Origin: Letharia columbiana
Lineage: Eukaryota > Ascomycota > Lecanoromycetes > Lecanorales > Parmeliaceae
Assembly: GCF_014066305.1 (NCBI RefSeq)
Contig: NW_023501052.1
Location: 248,001 to 312,000, forward strand
Length of the DNA stretch: 64,000 nt
Direction: 5' to 3'
The notes under the pieces were generated by a model that saw only the letters and a program-made list of their open reading frames with translations, had not been told where the DNA came from and ran no database searches. Positions 1 through 11,696 of the stretch are shown here, in pieces. The position numbers and the translations under genes are program-made. Within the stretch, counting starts at the first letter, position 1. Each line of letters starts with the position of its first letter.

Positions 1-5
1 TGTAA

Positions 6-176
6 AACATCTTCGGCTTGGTCTTTAGTAGGCTTCTTGCCCGTATTCAATCAATTATTGAACAAGCATATCGTGGAGAGTTGAGACGTTCGGGCTTCAG
101 ACCAATTCATTGGAAAGCTTGCTTTCTCAATGCTCAAGACTTGAAAACGAGAATGGGTGCTACGCTAAGAGGCTAG
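6..176 (+). CDS. Unrecognised C-terminal open fragment at window edge
   Basis: A 56-codon open stretch runs from just after an in-frame TAA at bases 3-5 to a TAG at 174-176. It reads as a basic, mixed-composition peptide ending in RMGATLRG. No start codon, splice acceptor or known domain is visible. It could be the last exon of a gene lying to the left, or the tail of a decayed transposase, because repeats begin only 280 bases further on. I do not recognise it and it may be chance. Confidence 0.15.
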   Translation, partial: NIFGLVFSRLLARIQSIIEQAYRGELRRSGFRPIHWKACFLNAQDLKTRMGATLRG

Positions 177-460
177 TGACCAATCAGATCATCGGATTCT
201 ACCATTTTCAGTCTAAAACTCACCTTATTTCTTCATTTTCGATCTAAACGCGGGTGCACACGGGTACGTCCAAAAGAGGAAGCTGGAAAAGAACTTCAAA
301 ATCCTCAAATCTACCTTTTTTGATTCCTTTTCTTTTATCAAAAATATGATAATAAAGTAAGTTTATAAAGTTATAGAGTTAATTATACGCTTTCAAATAA
401 TGTAGCGTAGACGAAATTTGATAAAGTATTTGTAAAGATATACTAAACTAGTGAATTATC

Positions 461-799
461 GAGCTTGCGAGAAGAGCCTCTCCGGCAGGAGCCCTCGGAG
501 AGCCCTCGGAGAGCCCCCGGAGGGTTAGGGGGTTTCAGGGGGTCTCCCCTGAGTATATCAATAACGTCTCTCGATTCTCAGGGTTAGACCCCTTAAATCC
601 CTGAAGCCCTTCGGAGCTCTTTAGGGCTCTCCGAGAGCTTGTATCGGAGGGGCTGTCAAAGCAAGCTCGAAATCAATCAAATATCACTAAAAAATCAAAT
701 TTCGAGCTTGCTTTGACAGCCCCTCCGATACAAGCTCTCGGAGAGCCTTAAAGAGCCCCCGAAGGGTCCGAGGGGTTTTAGGGGGTCTCCCTGAGAATC
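461..799. repeat. Foldback repeat: three ~100-base GC-rich modules in +, -, + order
   Basis: Three copies of one module are visible: 461-552 (direct), 572-674 (inverted) and 698-799 (direct). Each starts near GAGCTTGC at its outer end and contains CTCTCGGAGAG-type palindromes and runs of G. The second and third copies are nearly perfect reverse complements separated by about 23 AT-rich bases, so they could fold into a hairpin with a stem of roughly 100 base pairs. The GC-rich block stands out from its AT-rich surroundings. It looks like a foldback or miniature transposable element, but no coding capacity is present. Confidence 0.7.
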
Positions 800-1046
800 A
801 AATATAGTCAAAAACCAGTACTCGGCAAGCTTTTCACTACTGGGAAGCCCGCGCCCCAGCACATATTACTCATATCAGGGCTGCTATACTTTAATTTTCG
901 CGATGGATGCAGAAGGACACAATTCATAATCGGATCAAAATGACAAAACAGAGCAATTGTTCCTGGGTTCGGCGGACATATACACAGACGAGTGTTTGTT
1001 CACAGCCGATTCCGAAATTTGACGTTTTAGTATGCAACATTAGGGG

Positions 1047-1686
1047 CTATCAAAGTTACTTCTGCTATTGCAAATAGTAACTATTTGACCCCATTTGCCA
1101 CCCGTCAGCCCTACGAATAGTAGATAGCAATAATTTTGAAGTAGCAGGTCCGACCTGCTACTTCACTCAATAGTTACTATTGAGTCTTAAAAACACGCTC
1201 TAAAGTAGTGTTATATACATATATCGCGCTATCGTCAAGTTCTTCCTCCTGTCAGTCCTTTTCTCTATCGACATGGCCAGAAAGAGCTTTCTTGCGAGAC
1301 GTCTTTGGGGTAGATATGATAACGGTGATGAGAAATAGCGACAGCAATGACTATGGGAAGAGGCAGTGGCTATAGTGCATAGATATAGGCATGCGCATGT
1401 GTTAGCAGCACCCCCACGGGGGCGCTGCGCGTTACGGGGGCCTACGGGCCTTTTAGGTCCAAATAGGGGTGTCTGGCTGATCAAGGCCTAGGTTTTTAGT
1501 GGTTGCTAATAGCTGGCATTTGTGCGGAGAAGATTTCTCCGTCGCCAAGGCCCTATGCATCAAAACGGTTAATAGGTATTTATGTTACGAATCGATTTGA
1601 TAGTTACTATCTAATAGTAAGGTGCTATCAAGGAACTGAACTACTTGAATATCGATGTTACTATTTGATAGAAGTAACTTTGATAG
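1047..1686. mobile_element. Small non-autonomous element with terminal inverted repeats (MITE-like)
   Basis: The sequence CTATCAAAGTTACTTCT at 1047-1063 followed by AATAGTAAC recurs in inverted form at 1656-1686, giving imperfect terminal inverted repeats of about 30-35 bases around a 640-base element. The interior holds further short copies of the ATAGTAACTAT motif in both orientations, as in the subterminal repeats of hAT- or MULE-type DNA transposons. No credible protein is encoded. The superfamily cannot be assigned because a target-site duplication is not clear. Confidence 0.5.
1138..1164. repeat. Perfect 27-base palindrome
   Basis: Thirteen bases reading GAAGTAGCAGGTC are followed by a single C and then by their exact reverse complement. 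It lies inside the small inverted-repeat element and could form a cruciform or serve as a transposase subterminal site. No terminator or regulatory role is implied. Confidence 0.75.
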
Positions 1687-1975
1687 TATTGCTGGCGATA
1701 CATGCGGGACGACGTTGTGCTCTTCTCAGTTACGATCTTGCAGTCCTAGCTACGTATCTGAGCCGAGGGGACCTTAGATGTAAGGAAGCTCGCGTGCAAG
1801 GCGCAGCGAAAAAGTCAAAATTTACCAAAGAGATGTATATCTTGCATTGCTAAGTTTGATGGGTACGGAAAGATGAAGGATATGACGCCTCCAACGTCGA
1901 GTTCTCTTCGCTGTTCTTGCTATTCACCCTTCTCGTGCCTGCCCCAGCCAAGTCCCAAACTCGATCCCAATCTCC

Positions 1976-2872
1976 TCAGGGCATATATACCTGCTTTACC
2001 TTTACCGCGCCGCTGTCTCCCAACTGACCAACCACGACGCGACACAGCTTACACCATCTCTTCCCTCCGGAATCCAAGGTGATCTCAGCACCTCTGCCCC
2101 AACCGCTGTCATGGTATGGATAGCCTTTCGTGAAGACCACATCCGCGACAACCTTGTCCTCCTTCTCATGCGGTAGGATAAGCTTGCACCCTCCGCATAC
2201 GAAAAGCTTCTTCTTCTTGATCACCACATCGCGCTTGTCGTAGTGCCCATTCGCAATACCGCATTCGATGCAGGTACGTTTGCCGCTATAGTTCTGAACG
2301 GCTTGGGCATCTGTGAATGTTGTTTTTGATGGTGTGGATTTTTTGAAGGTGTTGCAGAAGGGACAGAGAAGCTCTTTGAGTTTCCGGGGTGAGTGGGCTT
2401 CGAATTGCTTGTGAAACTGGATGTATTCCCCATACGACATGAGGGGAGGAGCATCCACGTGTGCTCGGAGACTTTTGCGGGAAAGCCTAAGGCTGTGATG
2501 GGCGATAGGGTCGAGGTCCGCTGTGATGAATCGAAGGAGCTCGACCGGCAGGGTGTTGAGTGTGGATACGCCGTTGGCTGGTGGCACGTTTGGGTCATTG
2601 CTTAGGATGTCAGTGTTGAGCGAGTTGGAAGCGAGGACTTGATACTTACACCCGCCCCGAAGCGCTGGCCGCTGCATCACTGTCCTGGGCATCGCCGTCC
2701 ACGGCGTCAACATCACCTTCCTCGCTTGACACATCCTCAGCGTCGTCCAGGGGCTGGGTAGGAGTTGGCCTGGATCTCCGTCAATAAGGGCTCAGATCCC
2801 CTGATGAGTCTCTACTTACTCTTGCGCCTCGCCGTCATCCACACTGCCGAGAACTTGGTCATTGGCTGACAT
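1976..2872 (-). CDS. F-box-like protein with paired-cysteine zinc-binding region
   Basis: Three exons fit by phase: 2872-2820, 2769-2650 and 2600-1976, giving 265 residues; both introns have GTAAGT donors. The N-terminus (MSANDQVLG...) is acidic and low in complexity. An F-box-like helix (LPVELLRFI, about residue 75) is followed by an arginine/leucine-rich stretch, then four CxxC pairs (CPFC, CIEC, CGGC, CKLC) suggesting two zinc-binding sites. F-box proteins usually recruit substrates to SCF ubiquitin ligases; the ligand here is unknown. A GTATAT just before the stop could be a further donor, so the C-terminus is slightly uncertain. The start is the first ATG of the acidic frame. Confidence 0.75.
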
Positions 2873-5446
2873 CTTGGGCGTTGAACGGATATCGATGCTG
2901 GTAGGACGTTAACTCATATACGCCGTGCAAACAGTTCAAGAGCAGGTAACACTTACCAAAGCCCGGAGATTAGATGCAGACCCTATCAAGCTTCTCAACG
3001 GTGTTGAGTGGAGATCAAGATGTCTGAGGCAGAACTCTGGAGAGTGAAAGCTGTCGATGCTGTTGAAGCTACCTCGGCCAAAGGGAGTCAAAGTGGAAGA
3101 TGTTTGAAAGCTTTTCAGAATGCCGCTGAAAATACTGCTGCAGGATTCTGTCTCTGCAGAAAGAAGAGAACGAAGGAGAAAGTTTCACTATGTATATATA
3201 CCACCCATCCTCTCATTCACGGTCCAAGACTCCCAGCCACCGTGGGGGTCAGAGGTCAGTGTCATCTGCCATACTTTGCTTTACTGCATCTTGCTAGCGT
3301 ATATTGTAAAACATTGTATAGAAGAAAAAGTGCTGAAGGGAAGTCCTGCAATCTGAATGAGGTATAGTTGGTTGGATATAGGAGTGAGGAAGTCCAATCG
3401 GACAGTTTCGGGGCATTAAGTAGTGTGGTATGAAGGTGGCGAAAGGTGGCGAGTGGGAGAAATGAGTGAATGGAGATGGGTTAGGAGGGGGGATTGACAA
3501 GAGAGGTTTAACGTCTTGGAGCCTTCATTAAAGGGAATGGAAGAGATGCTTCATTTCCCAGAGCGAATACGAGGCATTCACCCACGAAGAACACATTCGA
3601 TCTCCCTCTCGATCTCGATCTAGGACCTGTGACTGCCCAGGAGGCTTCACCACGCACCGTAGGAAGTAGCCCCGAGTCGAGCAGTGAATGAAGCTCTCAA
3701 TGCCTTCACCGCCCTCTGACAGTAAAACACAAGATTGTGCCGTCGTCACTCCCATCAGAGCGAAATGAAGAAGGAATCCTACCTTCCTTGAACCGGGCCA
3801 ATGTTTAGACCGTGAGCGTATCACATGTTCGCACATCACTCGCGTGGGAAATTGTCTCGCATCATCCAGCTTCAAACCTCCACAGCAAATTTCCACAGTC
3901 AACACCATTCACCGACCCTCTCCACCAAATCAGCCCCTGTACCAAAGCGACCCCACCGACATAGCCTGCCTGCCTCAACGCAAAGCCCAGCAACAAAACC
4001 CCCATCGCGTGACCCACTCACAAGCCGAAAAACTTCAACTTCCACCCCCTCCTCAACCTCCCTACTCACATCTCAAAACTTCCCCCACTCACAGCAAGCG
4101 ACGGTGCGAACCGCTCCAAACGTCCACCGGAATCGGCCACCGCCCCCCTAACCCTCTCAGCGCAGCAAGACGCCCTCACGCACTCCAAACAGCCTTCCCC
4201 ATCCAAACTACCCGATATCAACACTCACTCACTCACCTACCCAACCTGACCCAACCTCGGACCCAAACACCTCAACCAAACACCACTGGCGTCCCCGAAG
4301 CGAACTCGAACCCAGGTATCATCTCCCCGAGCACCCGTCCCCACCTCCGAAGTGAACCGGGCAAGGACCGCAACCTCGAAACGGGCGTAGCGCTTCACGG
4401 CGTCGTGATGTGGGCCCGAGGGAGTTGGGGGAAAGGCTGGGGGGGGGGTTGTGGGCGCTAAGGGTTGGGGGTTTTTGGATGAGATGGGGGGACTGGGTCG
4501 GATGGTCGTGACTGGGGAAATCGGTTCGTGAATTGTTGCAGGAGATGTTTTGTTTTCCCATTGGTACTGATGGGGTATTTGCAACAAAACCGACATCTTA
4601 TGCGAGGCTGTGTGGAGGATCCTGATCCCTCACATCTTCCTCCCTTCTAGATACTCTCACAACACCCCCCTCTTCGCCGCAAGGTCATACCCACCCCCCT
4701 CCCTTTTTTTTCCGGCGACGACGCAGAAAACAGCCGTTCCATCACGCCACCCCAAGCTCCTGCGGCAAGCGCTGCACCTCTGTACCTCCGCTCTCCGAAA
4801 CGAGCTCCGACGCAAGATCCGTCCCTGCGGGTGACGATCGTGGGACTTCGCATACGAAGAGCTCGAACAAGGTCCAACACTTTGGGCCCGGCAATCTGTC
4901 AGAAGTTGACACGAATATTCTTGTCGTTACGTTGGTTTGCGGTATCGTTTCGAGAAAACCTGTCCCTCGTGATCGAAATCTTGCGCGTTCAACGGGGAGA
5001 TGGCTCCTCGTTGATGCTTGTCGTGCCGATATCCTATAGATGTGTACCCTTTCGACCGCCGTACTTTTTGGTATCTCGCCCAGCGCGTTGGATCTGGGAA
5101 GGACATGTCGGACGTTGAGCCTGCGATACCTGGTTGTAACCTCACCCTCAACCAAATACACGTAATAGCAACATTTGGTCAACGGCACGAGGGAGCAAGT
5201 GCAGAAAAGTCACTGATATGAAATATAGAGGGGTATACAGTACAAGGCTAGGGGTAAAATCCTAGAAGAACTATAAATTGGGTATATCCAAGAAATCAGA
5301 ATCCCCGAAATACTTTCGCCGCATCCAAGTCATATAGAATTGAAAGAAAACATATGTGGTATAATAAATCGCAATAGTAGCAGTCTTCAAAAACTGACAA
5401 CTTCTGTCTTGCCCTGGCTCTTCTGGCCTGGCGCCTAGCTGAGGGA
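2873..5446. other. Intergenic stretch, no supported gene
   Basis: About 2.6 kb between two minus-strand genes. It holds the 5' leader of the F-box gene and a proline/serine-biased region around 3.8-4.8 kb that is open in several frames on both strands because of C-rich composition. None of these frames has an ATG start, splice signals or a recognisable domain, so no gene is called. Confidence 0.5.
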
Positions 5447-7885
5447 TCAAAAAGCCTCACCATTCACCTCTCCATCCAGCATACGGCGTGCAGTGTCCAA
5501 TCTCCGCCGGCAGACTCGAGCTTCGTACATTGCTCCTTCGCCGCCAAGGTTATGTAGATTAGCACAGACCTTGGCGAGGCTCCCAACCAATCGCTCGATC
5601 AGCTCACGGTCTTTGTCGCTGATTTCGAGGGGTTTGACAGGCCCACCCTCTTCAAGAGTATCCAGGCGGGCGATCGTCGTTATATACGATAACAGGTCTG
5701 GAGGCTGCGTAGCTAACGCTTTTCCCCGGGAGGCTTCGCATCGTTCCTGGATGCCTTGTATGCTGATGCTATATGCTTCTTAGTTCTCGATTTGGGAGAT
5801 CCATTGATTCCGTTGACCTTGTGCTTCTTCGTCTCTGGCTGCCAAGATCCGGCCATAGTCTGGCGTGGAGTCCAATCATCTTCAACATCAGAAGGAGACG
5901 AGGGTTTCCCTTCGATCGCGGTAGCAAACGTGTTGACTGTCGAGACTGACTCAACGCTGTCTTTTCTCACATGGCTCCCACCACTTGAGCTCTCGTTTCC
6001 GTGTCTCGCATGCTCATTGACTTCGCTCGTGGAGTTTCTAGGCTTAGTGGTCTCGACGGAAGACGCGGAGCTGTCACTGGCTCTCCTTTTCCGCATGCTG
6101 CTACTCCGTCTCACGCCCACACCACTGTAGGCTCCCATCGCGCTATGAAGGATATAGTGTTCGTAGTCAAAAGCGTCTGGTCTGTCCTCGTGTCTTTCAA
6201 CAACGGGCTCTGCGGTTGTTTCATGATAATCTTGGTCTCCGTACAAGCTATCTTCTTTGCCATCTAGGCCCCCGGGTGAGGATTCATCGATGATGATCAG
6301 TCGCTCGGCGGGACTTTGATTTGGGCTTCTGTGGTAGGTTACAGACTCAACTTGCGAAGATCGTGGGGTGGGCTCCTCCTCTTGGTTTGCCGGCTTTTGC
6401 AAAGGCTCTTCGGTATCGAGGTCGCTGTTCCATGTCGCGTCGCCTTCTTCAGTGGCCGCGGGTGTTTGTCCGAAGTCTTCTTGAGAGGCTTCATTGAGAG
6501 TTTCTCCTGCATTTGGTACTTTTGGCCCCTCTACGACTCCGAGTCCTTGTGGTGGTGACTGACCAGCCTCCGGGACTGATTGCCCAGTATACCATTGCTC
6601 TGCTGCCGTGAATGGGCTTGGTGTGCGCAAACTTTGCAGGCTTCGTCTCCGCAGATTGTCTTCCTTTGCTCGCTGCTTCAAAGTTGAGATCTTCCCCTTC
6701 AAATCTTGCATTTGATCACGGAGGTCACGCATCTGAGTAGTGGATCGAGCCCTGGTAAGTCCGGTAGCAGGAGATTTCGGAATCTCGAACGTAGCTGCCT
6801 TTGGTGATGTTTCTAGGTCGAAAATCTCGTCATCTTTGCACTCGTTGGTTTGTGGAGGCTGCTCAAAAGACTCTGGGGCAGGGCCGTCTTCGTTGAGCGG
6901 TTGCAATCCGTTGTTATGTCTGGCTGCATGATTGAGACTTGTGTTGCGTGTCAAGCCATTCCAGAACCAATTGCGACTGGGCTCCGAATTCCTCTCTTTA
7001 GCAGAAAGGTCCCCGCCATGTGCGTATATATTTTTATCTTCTGATGAGTGTCCATTGGGTACTGTGTGCAACGTGGATGGCACTGACGTCTCGCTGGAAA
7101 CCCTATAATGCCCTTGCTGGTTTTCATCCAGCATTGGTAGATTGGCTTGACGATGCTTAGAAGGTGAGAAGCCGCCCGGACTTCTGCCCTTTTTTGGTAA
7201 AGTGTACAGCGATACAGGTTCCGGCCCATGGGTTGAGAATGTTGACATCGACGAAGATGGTCTGCGTTCCAGTGTACTGCGTGCCCTAGTAAGATTGCCT
7301 TCCATGTTCTGCTTTGCGTTAGCAGAACTTCTCTACAGACCCTCAATCCATGCCAGGGCTCACCGTAAGACGCTTTTTTGCATTGGCCAGGATTTCCTCT
7401 GCCCTTCTGGTCATTGCGGCGTGCGAATATGGGTCATCCTCATCTTCTTCCAGGATTGATGGAGGACTGTAGATGCTATCTCTCGTCTCGACGTGATCAT
7501 TGTCCTGCGCAGCAGCCTCCGCGTAGCCATTCTGCCCTTCATATTCATGGTCCTCCTGAAGTGTGGGTGACGAGGCCAGCGCGGCTTCTTCTTTTGGTGT
7601 AGCTTTCCTATCGTCTCTCTCTGAACCCGATCTCTGTTTAATAGACCCGTCATGGCGGCGCAGAATTCCATTCCTGAATGGGCTAAACATCGTGCCCTTT
7701 TCTCGAGGTCCGTCGTCGGGCACTGAGTCAGACGTGGTATGCTGATAATTGGTTGGCGATAAAGAAGGCAATCGCTGTGGTTTCCTGGGAGTGGATGGGG
7801 AGGAATCGGCAGAGGAAGGAGGATTATCGGGCAATATCATATCGGGATTCGTGAGAGTAGGCGACAGAGGAGCTAGGATCTGCAT
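5447..7885 (-). CDS. Conserved ascomycete protein of unknown function, serine-rich with coiled coil
   Basis: Proposed exons are 7885-7364, 7308-5818 and 5746-5447, about 770 residues. The first splice (GTGAGC donor, GCAG acceptor) joins EEILANAKKRLT to NMEGNLTRARS, a conserved junction I recall from other ascomycete hypothetical proteins. The middle is polar and disordered, with a short coiled coil (MRDLRDQMQDLKGKISTLKQ, near residue 375). The last exon is in another frame and encodes a compact helical C-terminus (KDRELIERLVGSLAKVC ... RRLDTARRMLDGEVNG). The donor for the last intron (GTCAAC) is weak, although the phase fits. The function is unknown; the architecture suggests a cytoskeletal or cell-cortex scaffold, which is only inference. 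Confidence 0.75.
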
Positions 7886-9215
7886 GTTAAACGGCTATCG
7901 CGCATTGACTCTTTTCGAGGAGTTTGCCCTCTTCATGAATCATGCATGCCAATAAGCGCAATCAAGCGTCACAAACATCCTCGTATCGGGCAAATAAATA
8001 AGCTTCATGATGGTTAGACTGGCCGATAGGACTTGAAAGACTATAAGACGAGATTGATATACGTATATACATATGAACAAGCAGAAGGCATCAAGGCTGG
8101 ATGGCAAGAGGGTTATTGTATACGGCGGGGAGGAGTGTGGATGAGCTTGAAACAGGCCAGCGCGTGATGGTCCTGCTGAAATTAGTGAATTTAGAGCGCA
8201 AGGCCGGCCATTTATGGCCATGCGGGCGGGAGCGATCCCTGCTCAATCCCTTCTCTAGCGGCAACTTCCGTTGCCTGAAAGGGTTTAGCTGCGGAGGCCG
8301 GGCTCCATGTCGAAACACTGAAGCAACGACTTGCATTGGCTCAATGCATCATGGGACTGATAAAATGGAAGACGCTCGAGACAATACTTGGCGCTGCAAT
8401 TATTTAAATCATTGGCAAAAGGATCAAGCAGCAGCAGCAGCAGCGAAAAAAGAAACCACGAGGAGAGCACGCACAATGATACTGGAAAGTAAGGACGGCG
8501 AAAAGTAAAGAGATACTAAGATACCTAGAGATCACATAACGTCAATACTACCGTCACCAAGCCAATTTTGCGGACATGTGCTCGACAACTGAACGACTGA
8601 TTTGACAATTCGTGCCGCCCTCACTATATATAACTTTTATGAAATCCTCCCATTCCTCGCGGCCAAAATCCGGCTAGTCCCTTGCAGGATCCGAGCATGA
8701 GGTTTTATCAACATGACGGCGATGTCTTGTTTCCTCAACCCGGTCGTTTTTATTTTTAGTAACATATGGGAACATCCTTGCAAACAGCCTATAACAGTCA
8801 TGTTCACAAGCAATCAGTCGTAGCGACGACCCCTTCTGCTTTTCAAGCTCAATGCATTGGAAGAATGGCCCCGTATACGAAATTCTTCCAAAGATCTGAC
8901 CATCCACTTCGAACATTCTCCACGCCAGAATTGAAAAGACCAGTGCAGCCCCCGTTGCGGGAAGACTAGTCGCGAGATCTTTATAATAAGCCAACCAATT
9001 CGAAGAATCACAGCGCCTATCGAAGCAGAAAGTCAGATCCACCGCGCAGTTCTGCCAGCATTAGTTCACGGGTGGACGTTCAGCAACCCACCCCACCACG
9101 GTACCATCGACCCTGACCACGCGAACGGGCAGTGGCATACTGGCTTGCTGGTATGCTCATGTGATCCGCCCATCAACAATTCTCCAGTCACTGCCACCCT
9201 GCGCACCCCACTACC
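7886..9215. other. Intergenic stretch with a short CAG repeat, no supported gene
   Basis: This holds the promoter side of the upstream minus-strand gene and a CAG/GCA microsatellite of five to six units near 8430. Open frames on both strands lack ATG starts or recognisable domains. Confidence 0.5.
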
Positions 9216-9660
9216 TCACCCCTCTTCAAAGGCGCCATCGCGCAAGATCGCATCGGTCACATCCCCGTCCTCGACAGTAATGATTTGGCCATCCGAGTCC
9301 GATTCGATCTTGAAGCCCGATGGGTCGGCGCTCTCCGCGCTCCCGTTCTGCACCGTATCCGTAGACCCGCGGTCCATGCCTGGTGCACCGCTGGCACTGC
9401 CGTCGTCCACCGCAGCTTCGCTTGCGCTCGGCCTCGTGCCTCTCTCCGATCCGTGGTCCATCCCTGGAGCCAGTATTAGCTTGTGAGTGAAGAGCTGGCG
9501 GACTGGGGACCGGATAATGATGACGTACCTGGGTGCCGACGTTGTGCTCGCGTACGCGCTGCGCATGGGGGCTGCGAGATGGATTCGTGGAACCGAGTCG
9601 GTGTGCGGGGGATGGAGGCTGAGCGCGGAGCGTGCGAAGAGTTCGGGCAAAGCAAGTCAT
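9216..9660 (-). CDS. Small hypothetical protein, doubtful
   Basis: An ATG at 9660 opens a frame starting MTCFARTLRTLRA, basic and serine/arginine-rich like a mitochondrial presequence, up to a GTACGT donor near 9527. An acceptor (CACAAG) leads in phase to LILAPGMDHG and an acidic tail with SDSDGQIITVEDGDVTD, stopping at 9216. The spliced product would be about 130 residues. Overlapping frames are also open, so codon bias rather than selection may explain this. I know no homologous family. A mitochondrial location is only inferred from the N-terminus. Confidence 0.3.
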
Positions 9661-11696
9661 GGAGGCAGGCTTCTCTGCTATCGTGTGTGTAATCAGGGAA
9701 GACTACACTTGCTTTCGCATGTGCCGAAGGTGAGTGTGAGAAAGATGACAAAGGGACGAGAAGCTCGAGTTTCACTCAAGCTTGGTCCACTCCGAGAATT
9801 TCTGAGCCGCGAGTTGTGCAGGTGTTTTGCCGATTCTCGGTCCGGACTGGCCCCTGCCGGGTGATGCTGCAGTGGATGTGGGAGCAATTGAAGCAACACT
9901 CTGAAAGTTCCACCAGAATTGTACATACCAAGAAAGGATCAAACCCATGAACGAATGAATGTTGTACATATGTATAAAGAAAGAAAAAACGCATGAATGA
10001 TTAAAAAACTCGAAAGAAGTTGAGAGGTCGCAAGGGATGATACACGCCACAACACCGCCGATCCCACACTTCTTCACCACCCTCGTCCTCGCCGTCACAT
10101 TCTCCATCTCCCATCCCCCGCCTTCGATCCACAACCCTCCGATCCACCCACCCACCCCCCACCCCAATCTCCCCTCCCCACACTCCAACCCCCAGACGTC
10201 GGGGCAAATCCGCACGGTTCCGATCTCCTCACACCGTGCCCCTGCTCACCCGCCACAGCATAGAACCACCCATGACCGAAAACCCAGCCGCGGAGCTCAC
10301 GGCCCCCACCACCCTTCTTCTTCTTCTTCCTCTGGGCCCGAGCTACCCGTCCCCTTTCCGAAAACGTCGGAGTTGGCCGGCCATCGCGGCGCTCAGAGTC
10401 GGTCGTGCGACTCCGGTGGAACGAACGGGGTGATGTTGAAGGGGGGGCGTGGAGTCGATGGAAGCGGGCGGAGATGCGGAGGCGGTTGAAGGCTTTGGGA
10501 TGCGTGTTTCTAAGAAGGAAGGAGAAGAAGAAGAAGAAGAAGGAAAAATAGGATCGGCGCGGTTGGAAAGAGAATGAATACGTTGTGCATACTACTGCCC
10601 TTTCTCCAATAGACGAGAGCGCATGGTCCCCTTTTGTACCGCGCCCGCGAGGACAAGGACCCCTCTCCTCTCCTCTCATCTCCTCTGCTTGGCTTGGCTC
10701 AGCTTGAGAGGCATAAACTCCCCGCACGGAGTACTGGCCAGGCTTATTTTTGAGCTCCGGTTCCAACACCGTGGCGCGGCTTCGGTGCAAGGTGGTGGAA
10801 AGGGAGGGTAGTAAAGTGTCGAGACTTGCTCAGTGTGTCGGCTTTCAGGCATGGTGTGGCTGGTGAGATGGCAGTGTTGGAGGAAGATGGTGTTGGAAAG
10901 GTGTTGTTCCGATTGATTGACAGGGTAGATTGCGTGGTAAGGGGTTAGGGAAGTGAAGTGGAAGTTTGGATATTGACTATTGGAAATGTGTATATTTGTA
11001 ATGGAGAGGTTTGGAATGGGTGTTCGATGACGATTTTCAATGGCCTGCAATCCATATCGGTCACCACTTTTGGGAATTGAAATGCTCAAACATGATGGAA
11101 AAAGATCGCTTCACAGGCAAGAAAGCCAGATTTTATTAACAACTTGTTATAGCGAAAGTCATGTTGATGGCAAGTTTTGAGTGGAAGCGATCCAGATCGT
11201 CCACCACATGTGACAAAAAAGAGCTCAAGATTGATCATCATCGATGACTTGTTATGGCTGGAAGCCATACAAACGACAAAGTCTGATGGATCCTACACGC
11301 ATATTGCTAGCCATTTTTGATGAGCACAACCCAAATCGATCACCAAACAGAATAGACAAGTCCCGAATCAAAAGACCCCCTCTGGTAACCAAAGCCCAAA
11401 GGCATTACCGGCATTGTTGGTGATATGGAAGAAGGAGAGATTCTCTGGGGGATTAAATACCCACAACGCCGCCGATCTCCACGCTAAACCTTCACATAGG
11501 CTGACCGGCGTCCAGCGATGTCACATATGTATAGGAAAAAATAAGTGGTAGGCTGTGAAATGTGCCGGGATTGCTAGTTCACGATGATGGAGTGACTCAC
11601 TCGTCCTGGAAGCAAGAGATATTCACAAGGCAGTGAAGAGAGAGAATGTTGTAGACAATGAAGGATGGAAAACATGAAGAGTCATAGCCAGGGTAC
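9661..11696. other. Intergenic stretch, no supported gene
   Basis: Two kilobases with pyrimidine-rich and A/G-rich tracts around 10.1-10.7 kb that keep several frames open by composition. No start, splice pattern or domain supports a gene. The right end is the 3' flank of the Puf6 gene. Confidence 0.5.

Noticed and set aside
3844..4461. A plus-strand frame starting MGNC, which would be a myristoylation/palmitoylation motif
   Set aside because: The first codon is GTG, not ATG, and no upstream in-frame ATG exists; the rest is proline/threonine low complexity. No eukaryotic gene can be supported.
8674..9042. A 122-codon minus-strand frame with a hydrophobic segment
   Set aside because: It starts with a GTG codon, has no upstream ATG and no recognisable domain, and sits in an intergenic region.
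10095..10790. A 231-codon minus-strand frame
   Set aside because: Its sequence is an arginine/serine/phenylalanine run produced by purine-rich tracts, overlapped by open frames in the other phases; no gene evidence.
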